64,000 bases of DNA, from NCBI GenBank assembly GCA_965232285.1, contig CBDDPL010000004.1, positions 1,984,001 to 2,048,000 of the forward strand, written 5' to 3'. The DNA comes from Denitrobaculum sp965232285. GTDB lineage: Bacteria > Pseudomonadota > Alphaproteobacteria > Kiloniellales > Kiloniellaceae. Numbering within the stretch: position 1 is the stretch's first letter; every line of letters begins with the position of its first letter. The notes under the pieces were generated by a model that was not told the DNA's origin, did no database searches, and saw only the letters and a list, made by a program, of their open reading frames with translations. The position numbers and the translations under genes are program-made. Shown in pieces: positions 1 to 6,889 of this stretch.

Positions 1-453
1 GGCTTCCAGGAGCGCAGAGGCCTCGCCGTCCTTCGGCGTGCGGGCGGTGATGGCTCCGCCTCGGGCGGTGCCGGCCACTTCCCCGGTGATCAGGAAAGGC
101 GCGCCGATCACCCCTTCGTCCTCGCACAGCCAAAGCGGTTCGGGGACCAGAACGCCGGCGTCCTGCGCGGCTTCGAGGAGGGCGAATTCTTCTGCCTTGG
201 GCCGGCTGTCCGGCAGCGAGGTCCGCGCATCGGTGCGCAGAACCAGGGCCTGCGACTCTTCCTCCAGGTTCGCGCCCTTTGCGATCTCCAGACGCCAGTT
301 TTCCTGCACCGCGCCACCTTCCAGGCGCCGGCAGGATACCAGCCGAACCTCATCCAGGCCCATCTTCTCCGCCAAGAAGGCAGTCAGGGCCGCCGCAGGA
401 TTAGCCGCTTCCGTTTCTTCACTACCGGCCTTCTCTAGGAATGCCAGGACCAA
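1..453 (-). CDS. APH-type phosphotransferase, LvaA/ACAD10-11 kinase-like (partial, 3' end outside window)
   Basis: Only the N-terminal ~150 residues are present; the gene runs off the left edge. Visible are a short N-terminal helix (AALTAFLAEKMGL), a glycine-rich stretch (LEGGAVQENWRLEI) and VLRTDARTSLPDSR followed by an EFALLEAAQDAGVLVPEPL segment. This pattern is typical of the aminoglycoside phosphotransferase-like family that includes LvaA and the kinase half of ACAD10/11. I chose TTG at 453 because AGAAGGG lies 8 bases upstream and the frame overlaps the end of the acyl-CoA dehydrogenase gene; ATG at 363 is the alternative, but it would remove the first helix. It is the last visible gene of a four-gene operon. 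The likely role is phosphorylation of a hydroxyacyl-CoA so that the dehydrogenase partner can eliminate phosphate; this is inferred from family and context, and the catalytic loop is outside the window. Confidence 0.72.
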   Translation of the reverse strand, partial: MVLAFLEKAGSEETEAANPAAALTAFLAEKMGLDEVRLVSCRRLEGGAVQENWRLEIAKGANLEEESQALVLRTDARTSLPDSRPKAEEFALLEAAQDAGVLVPEPLWLCEDEGVIGAPFLITGEVAGTARGGAITARTPKDGEASALLEA

Positions 454-1634
454 AAATCAGACCCTTCTTTCATATAGTTACGCGCCAGCACCATCTTGTG
501 CACTTCGGACGCGCCGTCGACCAGCCTGGCCTGACGGGCGTAGCGATACATCCACTCCAGCGGTGTGTCCTTGGAGTAGCCGCGGGCGCCGCAGAGCTGG
601 ATCGCCGTGTCGATGGCCTTATGCAGGGTTTCGGAGACCTGCACTTTCGCCATGGAGACCTCTTTGCGCGCGAAATCGCCACTGTCGAGAGTGGCGGCCG
701 CCTTCATGGTCAGCAGGCGGCCGATTTCGATCTCCATCGCCGCCTCGCCCAGCATCCATTGTACGCCTTCATGCTCCGCCAGTTTACTGCCGAAGCTATC
801 GCGGTCGCGGACATAAGGTGCGGCAATCTCCAGGGCGCGCTTGGCCATGCCCAGCCAGCGCATGCAGTGGGTCAGGCGCGCGGTGCCCAGACGGATCTGG
901 GTCAGTTTAAGGCCTTCCCCCTCTTCCATCAGGCGGTTTTCGTCAGGAATCTCCAGGTTCTCCAGGTGGACTTCGCAGTGCCCGCCGTGCTCTTCCGGCC
1001 CCATGATGGGGATCCGCCGGCCAACCCGGAAACCGGGCTGGTCCCGGTCGACCAGAAAGGCGGTGAGGCCCCGGCGCGGGTCATCGGAGGACTTGGCCAG
1101 CAGGATGAAGTGCTGGGCCTCGGCCGCCCCGGTGATGAACCACTTGTGGCCGTTGACGATCCAGCGGTCATTGCGCCGCTCCGCGCGGGTCAGCATCACC
1201 GTCGGGTCGGAACCGGAACCGGGTGCGGGCTCGGTCATGGCGAAAGCAGAACGGACCTTGCCGTCGATGATCGGCTGCAGCCAGCGCTCTTTCTGCTCTT
1301 CCGTGGCAACGCGGTTGAGGACGAACATATTGCCGTCGTCGGGTGCCGCCGAATTGAAGACCACCGGTCCGAAGAGGGATCGCCCCATCTCCTCGTAACA
1401 GGCCGCCATTCCGACCGTGTTCAGCCCGCCGCCACCGCGCTCCTTCGGCATCTGCAGCGACCAGAGACCTTCTGCTTTGGCCTTACCGCGCAATTCCTCC
1501 AGCAGATCCAGGCGGATGTTCTCATGTTCATCATAGCTTCCGGGTTCCGCCTCCAGCGGCAGGATCTCCTCGGCGACGAAGCGGCGGATGCGCCGGCAGA
1601 GATCGGCTGTTTCGGTGTTGAGCGCAAAATCCAT
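435..1634 (-). CDS. acyl-CoA dehydrogenase family protein, ACAD10/11 (LvaC)-like
   Basis: A 399-residue flavoprotein of normal family length with the N-terminal helical domain, the FAD/acyl-CoA signature FAMTEPAPGSGSDPT followed by WIVNGHKWFITGA, and the C-terminal LCGARGYSKDTPLEW block. The segment after it reads VDGASEVHKMVLAR, so Asp (about residue 373) stands where ordinary short- and medium-chain dehydrogenases carry the catalytic Glu of their YEG(T/S) motif. That is characteristic of the ACAD10/11 branch. It lies between the SDR gene and the APH-type kinase gene in one operon, and the kinase plus this dehydrogenase correspond to the two halves of the fused eukaryotic ACAD10/11 proteins. 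Likely role: acting on 4-phospho-acyl-CoA to give an enoyl-CoA. The family is certain, the substrate is inferred. Confidence 0.9.
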   Translation of the reverse strand: MDFALNTETADLCRRIRRFVAEEILPLEAEPGSYDEHENIRLDLLEELRGKAKAEGLWSLQMPKERGGGGLNTVGMAACYEEMGRSLFGPVVFNSAAPDDGNMFVLNRVATEEQKERWLQPIIDGKVRSAFAMTEPAPGSGSDPTVMLTRAERRNDRWIVNGHKWFITGAAEAQHFILLAKSSDDPRRGLTAFLVDRDQPGFRVGRRIPIMGPEEHGGHCEVHLENLEIPDENRLMEEGEGLKLTQIRLGTARLTHCMRWLGMAKRALEIAAPYVRDRDSFGSKLAEHEGVQWMLGEAAMEIEIGRLLTMKAAATLDSGDFARKEVSMAKVQVSETLHKAIDTAIQLCGARGYSKDTPLEWMYRYARQARLVDGASEVHKMVLARNYMKEGSDFWSWHS

Positions 1635-1671
1635 GCGTAAGCCTTTGATTTTTATAATTCCAGGGAACGAG

Positions 1672-2436
1672 TCAGACGCCGGCGGATTGACCGCCGTCCA
1701 CGGTCAGAATGCTGCCGGTCATGAAACGCGAGGCCTCGGAGGCCAGCAGCAACAGTGCACCGTCCAGATCGCTTTCCTGCCCGAACCGCCGCTGGGGGAT
1801 CTTCTTCTTCAGTCCCTCACCCGCCGGGCTGTTCAGGAACTCCCGATTGATATCGGTCTCGATATAGCCCGGCGCCAGGGCGTTGACCCGGATGTCATGG
1901 CGGGCCAGCTCGATGGCAAGTGCGCGGGTCAGGTTTTCCACGGCGGCCTTGGTGGCGCAGTAGCCGGCCAGATGCCCGGTCGCGCGGTGCCCCAGAACCG
2001 AGGCGATGTTGATGATCGAGCCGCCGTGTCCCAGCCGGGTCATATGCTGGGCCACCTGCTGCGCCATGTGCCAGACACCGTTCAGGTTGGTATCGACCAC
2101 CTGGTTCCACTCCGCTGGTTCCAGATCCAGCGCCCGTTTGGAGATGGCGATACCGGCATTGTTGACCAGGATGGTGACCGGCCCCAGTTCCGTCTCGGCT
2201 GTCTCAATACAGGCGGCGATGGACTCGGGATCGGTCACATCGAGGCGGATCGGAATGGCACGGCCATCCTCTGCACTGATCTTGCGCGCCAGATCGCTGA
2301 GGGACTCCGTCCGGCGCGCAGCGATGGCGACCTTGGCACCCGCCGCCGCCAGAGTTTGGGCGAAATGCCGGCCCAGGCCGCTGGAGGCGCCGGTGATGAT
2401 CGCGACCTGGCCTTCGAGGTTAAACAGTGACTTCAT
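1672..2436 (-). CDS. short-chain dehydrogenase/reductase (SDR), LvaD-like position
   Basis: A 254-residue classical SDR. TGASSGLG (residues 15-22) is the Rossmann dinucleotide-binding turn, NNAG follows strand 4, the catalytic Ser is in INIAS and the YxxxK pair is in GYCATKA. The C-terminus ends with TGSILTVDGGQSAGV. It lies in the operon between the acyl-CoA synthetase (4-base overlap upstream) and the acyl-CoA dehydrogenase. In a levulinate/4-hydroxyacid pathway the SDR interconverts 4-oxoacyl-CoA and 4-hydroxyacyl-CoA, which would fit here. A 3-hydroxyacyl-CoA dehydrogenase or 3-oxoacyl reductase role cannot be excluded from sequence alone. Confidence 0.88.
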   Translation of the reverse strand: MKSLFNLEGQVAIITGASSGLGRHFAQTLAAAGAKVAIAARRTESLSDLARKISAEDGRAIPIRLDVTDPESIAACIETAETELGPVTILVNNAGIAISKRALDLEPAEWNQVVDTNLNGVWHMAQQVAQHMTRLGHGGSIINIASVLGHRATGHLAGYCATKAAVENLTRALAIELARHDIRVNALAPGYIETDINREFLNSPAGEGLKKKIPQRRFGQESDLDGALLLLASEASRFMTGSILTVDGGQSAGV

Positions 2437-4109
2437 GCCTTTGTATTCCTTAACTCTTTAGCCTGATCCCGCAGCAGAAACTTCTGGATCTTTCCGGTCG
2501 AGGTCTTGGGCAGATCGCAGAAGACCACCGTTTTGGGCACTTTGAAACCGGCCATAACCTCCCGGCAGTAGCCGATGATTTCAGCCTCGTCGGCGTCTTC
2601 GCCGGCTTTCAGCGTCACGAAGGCGCAGGGCGTCTCACCCCACTTATCGTCGGGCCGGGCAACGACGGCGGCCTCAAGAACCTTGGGGTGGCGGTAGAGG
2701 CTGTCCTCGATCTCCAGACTGGAGATGTTCTCCCCGCCGGAGATGATAACGTCCTTGGAACGGTCCTTCACTTCGATATAGCCGTCGGGGTGGCGCACGG
2801 CCAGATCACCGCTGTGGAACCAGCCGCCGGCGAAGGCAGAGTCGGTCGCTTCCGGGTTCTTGAGATAGCCCTTCATGACCGTGTTCCCGCGCAGCATCAA
2901 CTCGCCCAGGCTCTCACCGTCCCAGGGACACTCTTCCAGCGTTTCGGAATCGGCCACCATAATGTCTTCCAGGGTCACCAGATTGACGCCCTGGCGGGCC
3001 ATCTTGCCCGCCCGCCCCTGGAGATCCAGTCCGTTCCAGTCCTCCTGCCAGGCGCAAAGGGTGGCAGGCCCGTAGGATTCCGTCAGGCCATACAGGTGCA
3101 GAACCCGGAAGCCGTTGTTTTCCATGGCTTCGATCACAGCGCTGGGCGGGGCGGCGCCGCCCGTGGCGATCTCGACCTCCTGCTCGAACGCGACCTTCAC
3201 ACTCTCCGGGGCCTGCGCGAGCATATTGAGCACAATCGGCGCGCCGCACATCTGGGTGACGCGATGTTCCTTGATCAGGGGATAGATCAGCGCCGGATCG
3301 ACCTTGCGCAGGCAGACATGGGTTCCGGCGGCAGCGGTGACCGCCCAGGTGAAGGTCCAGCCGTTGCAGTGAAACATCGGCAGGGTCCAGAGATAGACCG
3401 TCTTGGGCGAAAGGCCGAAGGTGATGAGGTTACCGATCGCGTTCAGATAGGCACCGCGGTGGTGGTAGACCACGCCCTTGGGATTACCCGTGGTGCCCGA
3501 GGTGTAGAGCAGACAGCTCGCCTGCCACTCGTTTTCCGGCTGGCCCGCGGGAAAGACAGGATCACCCTCCTCCAGCAGGGCTTCATAATCCAGTTCGCCC
3601 AGTAATTCGCCCGACTCCGCCAGCGGGTCGTCGATATCGATCACCAGGATCTTCCCCTCGAAGGACTCGAGCGCTTTCGAGACAACCGGCGAAAACTCCC
3701 GGTCCGTGATCAGAACCTTGGCTTCGCCATGTTTCAGGATGAAGGCGATGCTGGCGGCGTCCAGGCGGATGTTCAGCGGGTTTAGGACCGCCCCCAGCAT
3801 GGGTATCCCATAGTGCGCTTCCAGCATGGCCGGGACGTTTGGCGCCATGACGGCAACCGTATCGCCGGGACCTATGCCGCGCTTTTTCAGGGCCGACGCC
3901 AGGCGGCAGCTACGCTGGTAGAATTCTTTATAAGTCAGACGCTTATCACCGTGAATGACGGCGATTTTCGAAGGATAGACCTGAGCGGCCCGGCGCAGGA
4001 AGCTGACAGGCGAGAGAGGCTCGAAGTTGGCCGGATTGACGGGCAGGTTCCGTTCGAAGATCGAGCCGCCCGAAGCGGACTGCGTGCCGGCCCCTTCCTC
4101 CTCCGTCAT
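2433..4109 (-). CDS. AMP-forming acyl-CoA synthetase
   Basis: A 558-residue ANL-superfamily adenylating enzyme. The P-loop LLYTSGTTGNPKGV lies near residue 200, the A5 motif region is HLYGLTESYGP, the hinge YIEVKDRSKDVIISGGENISS contains the A8 motif, and the C-terminal lysine sits in PKTSTGKIQKFLLR. The early HGDKRLTYKEFYQRSCRLA block is also typical. It activates a carboxylic acid to its CoA thioester in the cytoplasm. It is the first gene of the minus-strand operon and overlaps the SDR start by four bases (translational coupling). The chain-length preference cannot be read from the sequence; the operon partners suggest a 4-oxo or 4-hydroxy acid. The 167-base gap to the divergent DsbA-like gene must hold both promoters. 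Confidence 0.92.
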   Translation of the reverse strand: MTEEEGAGTQSASGGSIFERNLPVNPANFEPLSPVSFLRRAAQVYPSKIAVIHGDKRLTYKEFYQRSCRLASALKKRGIGPGDTVAVMAPNVPAMLEAHYGIPMLGAVLNPLNIRLDAASIAFILKHGEAKVLITDREFSPVVSKALESFEGKILVIDIDDPLAESGELLGELDYEALLEEGDPVFPAGQPENEWQASCLLYTSGTTGNPKGVVYHHRGAYLNAIGNLITFGLSPKTVYLWTLPMFHCNGWTFTWAVTAAAGTHVCLRKVDPALIYPLIKEHRVTQMCGAPIVLNMLAQAPESVKVAFEQEVEIATGGAAPPSAVIEAMENNGFRVLHLYGLTESYGPATLCAWQEDWNGLDLQGRAGKMARQGVNLVTLEDIMVADSETLEECPWDGESLGELMLRGNTVMKGYLKNPEATDSAFAGGWFHSGDLAVRHPDGYIEVKDRSKDVIISGGENISSLEIEDSLYRHPKVLEAAVVARPDDKWGETPCAFVTLKAGEDADEAEIIGYCREVMAGFKVPKTVVFCDLPKTSTGKIQKFLLRDQAKELRNTKA

Positions 4110-4276
4110 GAATCCGCCTCCCTGTCGATTTCCTTGCCGGGCTTGTCTGCCGCCCGGTCACGATTAGGCGAGTATGCTTGTATGCTCGGTCAAGAAAGGT
4201 CAAGTTGAACGAGTTTGGGACTGGTTTCCGAGATGGGATCGGTCAAGACCCGTAAAGGAACCGAGGATCAAGCGCC

Positions 4277-4918
4277 ATGGAACTGGATATCTTCTCTGAC
4301 ACCATCTGCCCCTGGTGCCTGATCGGCAAACGCCGCCTGGAGCGGGCCCTGGCCGCGCGTCCGCAGCCGGGACTGAAGATCCGCTGGCGCGCCTTTCAGT
4401 TGAACCCGGATATGCCGGCCGGCGGCATGGATCGGCGCCTTTATCTGGAAACCAAGTTCGGCGGACCGGAAAACGCCAAGAGCGTCTATGACCGTATCCG
4501 TGAAGCCGGTGCCTCCGAAGGCATCGACTTCAACTTCGAGGGCATCAGCCACACACCCAACACCGTCGATTCCCACCGCCTGGTCCGCTACGCCGAGCGA
4601 CACGACAAGCAGGACGCGGTGGTCGAAGCCCTGTTCCAGGCCTACTTCATGGACGGCCGGAACATCGGTGAGCAGGACGTTTTGACTGAGGTGGCGGTCT
4701 CCGCAGGCCTGGAAGAAGCCGCGGTGCGCAGCTATCTGACCTCCAACGAGGACGCCGACGCGATCCGCGCCGAGGATGCCCAGGCCCGCAACGTCGGGAT
4801 CAACGGTGTGCCCTGCTTCATCTTCAACGGCCGCCACGCCCTGCCCGGCGCCCAGTCCCCGGAAGTCTTCTTCCAGCTCTTCGACCTGGCCCGTGAAGAG
4901 GCCCAGCCGGCGGAGTAG
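4277..4918 (+). CDS. DsbA-family oxidoreductase, FrnE-like
   Basis: A 213-residue thioredoxin-fold protein beginning MELDIFSDTICPWC, with the CPWC redox pair at residues 11-14 and the conserved cis-Pro region GINGVPCFIFNGRHALPGAQ near the C-terminus. There is no signal peptide, so it acts in the cytoplasm, like FrnE and 2-hydroxychromene-2-carboxylate isomerase relatives. It is transcribed divergently from the acyl-CoA synthetase operon. A decayed second copy of its 3' end lies about 900 bases downstream (5783-5900). The exact substrate is unknown. Confidence 0.88.
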   Translation: MELDIFSDTICPWCLIGKRRLERALAARPQPGLKIRWRAFQLNPDMPAGGMDRRLYLETKFGGPENAKSVYDRIREAGASEGIDFNFEGISHTPNTVDSHRLVRYAERHDKQDAVVEALFQAYFMDGRNIGEQDVLTEVAVSAGLEEAAVRSYLTSNEDADAIRAEDAQARNVGINGVPCFIFNGRHALPGAQSPEVFFQLFDLAREEAQPAE

Positions 4919-5007
4919 TCTGAGCGGCAACATCTTTAACTGAGAGTCTTGGCTTCTGATGAGTTAGAGTTCCCGACGACCTGGTGAATGTCGTCGGGAG
5001 TGGTCCA

Positions 5008-5406
5008 TTGAAAGAGATAACAAGGGTCAACCACCTGGGTTTGCGCGTTCGGGATCTAAATCTCGCCCGTGCGTTCTATGAGAAGCTTGGCTTTGACTTC
5101 ATCGTCGGACCGGTTGGGCCGGAACCTGTCGCGATCATGGAGCATCCAAGCGGGGTGAATATAAACTTCATCCTCAATGCGTCGGATGATGCCTCACCCA
5201 CGAACATTCTGATGGATGTGCCGCAGAAACATACCGGCTTCACGCATGTGGCCTTGGAGATCACCGATCCCGAGGCCGTGAAGGCTCAGCTCGCTGAGCT
5301 GGAGGTCGCAATCACCGAGACCGTGGATCTGCCGGACGGATCGCACTTCTTCTTCATCCGCGATCCGGATCAGAATGTCATCGAGTTCCACCATCCGGGC
5401 AAGTAA
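5008..5406 (+). CDS. VOC-family (glyoxalase/bleomycin-resistance fold) protein
   Basis: A 132-residue single-module VOC protein: ITRVNHLGLRVRDLNLARAFYEKLGF at the start, then GFTHVALEI and the closing strand DPDQNVIEFHHPGK. His, Glu and the second His sit at the usual metal-ligand strands. I prefer TTG at 5008 because GGGAG lies 7 bases upstream; GTG at 4984 would add eight residues that match nothing in the family. It is a likely metal-dependent lyase, dioxygenase or isomerase on a small molecule, with the substrate unknown. It sits between the DsbA-like gene and a convergent GFA-family gene. Confidence 0.82.
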   Translation: MKEITRVNHLGLRVRDLNLARAFYEKLGFDFIVGPVGPEPVAIMEHPSGVNINFILNASDDASPTNILMDVPQKHTGFTHVALEITDPEAVKAQLAELEVAITETVDLPDGSHFFFIRDPDQNVIEFHHPGK

Positions 5407-5419
5407 CAGGCTTTGAGGG

Positions 5420-5773
5420 TCAAAGCGCCTTACCGTTATAAATCGGCGCAGGCAGCCGCAAAGCATCCAGGCCCTCGACGCAGCCCAAGTTGATCCGATA
5501 GTGACCCGGGTTAAGCCGTGTTTCGACAAAGGTGTGAATGCCGCAACGGCCGCAAAAGTGATGGCGCGCGGTCATGCTGCCAAACTGGTAGCTGCTTTTT
5601 GCGTCATCGGAAACTGAGATCTCGATCGCGTCGGGTGGTATGACATGCGACGTCATCACCATTCCCTTCCGCGCGCAGATCGAGCAGTCGCAGCGCATCC
5701 CCTCCACAATCGCCGGACTCTGGAAGGTAAAACTGATAGCGCCGCAGTGGCAGCTTCCTTGGTAGCTTTTCAT
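5420..5773 (-). CDS. GFA-family (glutathione-dependent formaldehyde-activating-like) zinc protein
   Basis: A 117-residue protein with the Mss4-like zinc pattern: C8xC10 in GSCHCGAISF, CDCSICARKG (Cys 28, 30, 33) and the CGRCG pair in HHFCGRCGIHTF. These seven cysteines are the structural and catalytic zinc ligands of the GFA family. Most members are of unproven function; some bind S-hydroxymethylglutathione. The gene is convergent with the upstream VOC gene (14-base gap). Confidence 0.87.
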   Translation of the reverse strand: MKSYQGSCHCGAISFTFQSPAIVEGMRCDCSICARKGMVMTSHVIPPDAIEISVSDDAKSSYQFGSMTARHHFCGRCGIHTFVETRLNPGHYRINLGCVEGLDALRLPAPIYNGKAL

Positions 5774-5782
5774 TGCAATCCG

Positions 5783-5900
5783 ATTCCAGCGAGGACGTGG
5801 GCATAAACGGCGTCCAATGCTTTATCTTCGACAGCCGCTACGCTCTGCCCGGCGCTCAGCCTCCGGAAATCTTCTCGAGTTCATCGACCTTGCCAGTTAA
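5783..5900 (+). pseudogene. decayed 3' fragment of a DsbA/FrnE-like gene
   Basis: Read on the plus strand from 5791 the frame gives EDVGINGVQCFIFDSRYALPG, then AQPPEIF. This matches the C-terminal part of the DsbA-like protein at 4277-4918 (NVGINGVPCFIFNGRHALPGAQSPEVF). At about 5873 one base is missing; shifting frame restores EFIDLAS and a TAA at 5898-5900, matching the end of the intact gene. About 40 bases upstream of the GINGV motif also appear deleted relative to the intact gene. The cis-Pro has become Gln. No start, CPWC motif or N-terminal half exists, so it is a relic of a duplicate or of a neighbouring paralogue. It lies just upstream of, and divergent from, the GFA-family gene. Confidence 0.8.
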
Positions 5901-5936
5901 GGAACGCGCCTGGCGGACTAGGCCGATAAACAGGTG

Positions 5937-6746
5937 CTAATTCGTCCCTGCACGTTTCCAGATTTCGTAGGCAATAAAACCGACAACTGCAATTCGGAAG
6001 ATAATCGTAAATGGCTGTCTATTCAGATTCGCATAACGGATCTCAACATCCAGCTTTAGGTGCTTAATTGGGTTAGCCCACGGAAAAAACCCGAATTGCA
6101 CGCAACGCTCATCCAATTCCAACTGGAGAATCTTATGAGTGAAGGGCCACTGCTTTGCTTTGTAAAGCGTGGCTTTGCGTATCTCCGAAAACGGAAAGAT
6201 CCAGTCACCGCACTGGACCCGATCGTCGAAGATTCGAAACATCGCTCGCCGCGACATGACCCATGCCCATGAGGCCCTTGGCTCTCCAGACTCGGTATCC
6301 GTTGCCTTGCAGAAGCAGCTATACAGTTCTGTGTCCTCAGACTCCTTGTTGACGGCACGATCCTTGGACGGCAGAAGCAATAGCAGGACGACGAAGAGCA
6401 AGTTCAAGCCCGGGACCAGCGCGCAATAAGCGACAGCTTTTGGAGCGCCTGCGTCGAGGATTCGCCGCGTAATTCGCTGAAAATAGAAGAAGATCAGGAC
6501 GTAAGCGGCCAGAAGAGGCGGGAATACAGACACCTCAGGCGGCAACCCAAACTCGGTATAGGCTGCACCGACATAGGCAAAAATGATGAATAACGCGATG
6601 CAGAAACCAATGCTCCAGAGGGCAAACCGCCCCCTCGTGACGGACTTTCGGCCACGCTCGAGAGCAATTGCGGCAATGGGAATCGCGATGAGAACAAGAA
6701 GAGCTATAACTTGCTGAATATTGCCCGATTCAGGCGATGCATCCAT
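5937..6746 (-). CDS. orphan multi-pass membrane protein with soluble C-terminal domain
   Basis: A 269-residue protein I do not recognise. Four or five hydrophobic segments lie in the first ~130 residues (VIALLVLIAIPIAAIAL, LWSIGFCIALFIIFAYVGA, LLAAYVLIFFYFQRI, CALVPGLNLLFVVLLLLL). Next comes a soluble stretch of about 100 residues with a beta-rich, PH-like look (RAMFRIFDDRVQCGDWIFPFSEIRKATLY), and a final hydrophobic segment near the C-terminus. Base composition and codon use are less GC-biased than in the flanking genes, which hints at recent acquisition. It stands alone between the DsbA relic and mfd. Confidence 0.7.
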   Translation of the reverse strand: MDASPESGNIQQVIALLVLIAIPIAAIALERGRKSVTRGRFALWSIGFCIALFIIFAYVGAAYTEFGLPPEVSVFPPLLAAYVLIFFYFQRITRRILDAGAPKAVAYCALVPGLNLLFVVLLLLLPSKDRAVNKESEDTELYSCFCKATDTESGEPRASWAWVMSRRAMFRIFDDRVQCGDWIFPFSEIRKATLYKAKQWPFTHKILQLELDERCVQFGFFPWANPIKHLKLDVEIRYANLNRQPFTIIFRIAVVGFIAYEIWKRAGTN

Positions 6747-6889
6747 GAGTCACGCTTCCTCGTCCCTCCGCAAAAAAGAGAATAAATAGTTTTTTATTCA
6801 TCTATTTGTTGTGAACGATCGGAAGCTATCGGTCAAGCGCTCTTCAGAACTGGCAAGGACCACATCGCCTTGACAGGCGATTTTGACAC

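Noticed and set aside
38..910. Long plus-strand frames opposite the kinase and acyl-CoA dehydrogenase genes
   Set aside because: They are antisense frames kept open by high GC; the minus strand carries clear family motifs.
6868..6886. Hairpin ATCGCCT/AGGCGAT after mfd
   Set aside because: The short T-run is on the plus strand, where no gene ends; on the minus strand it lacks a T-tail.
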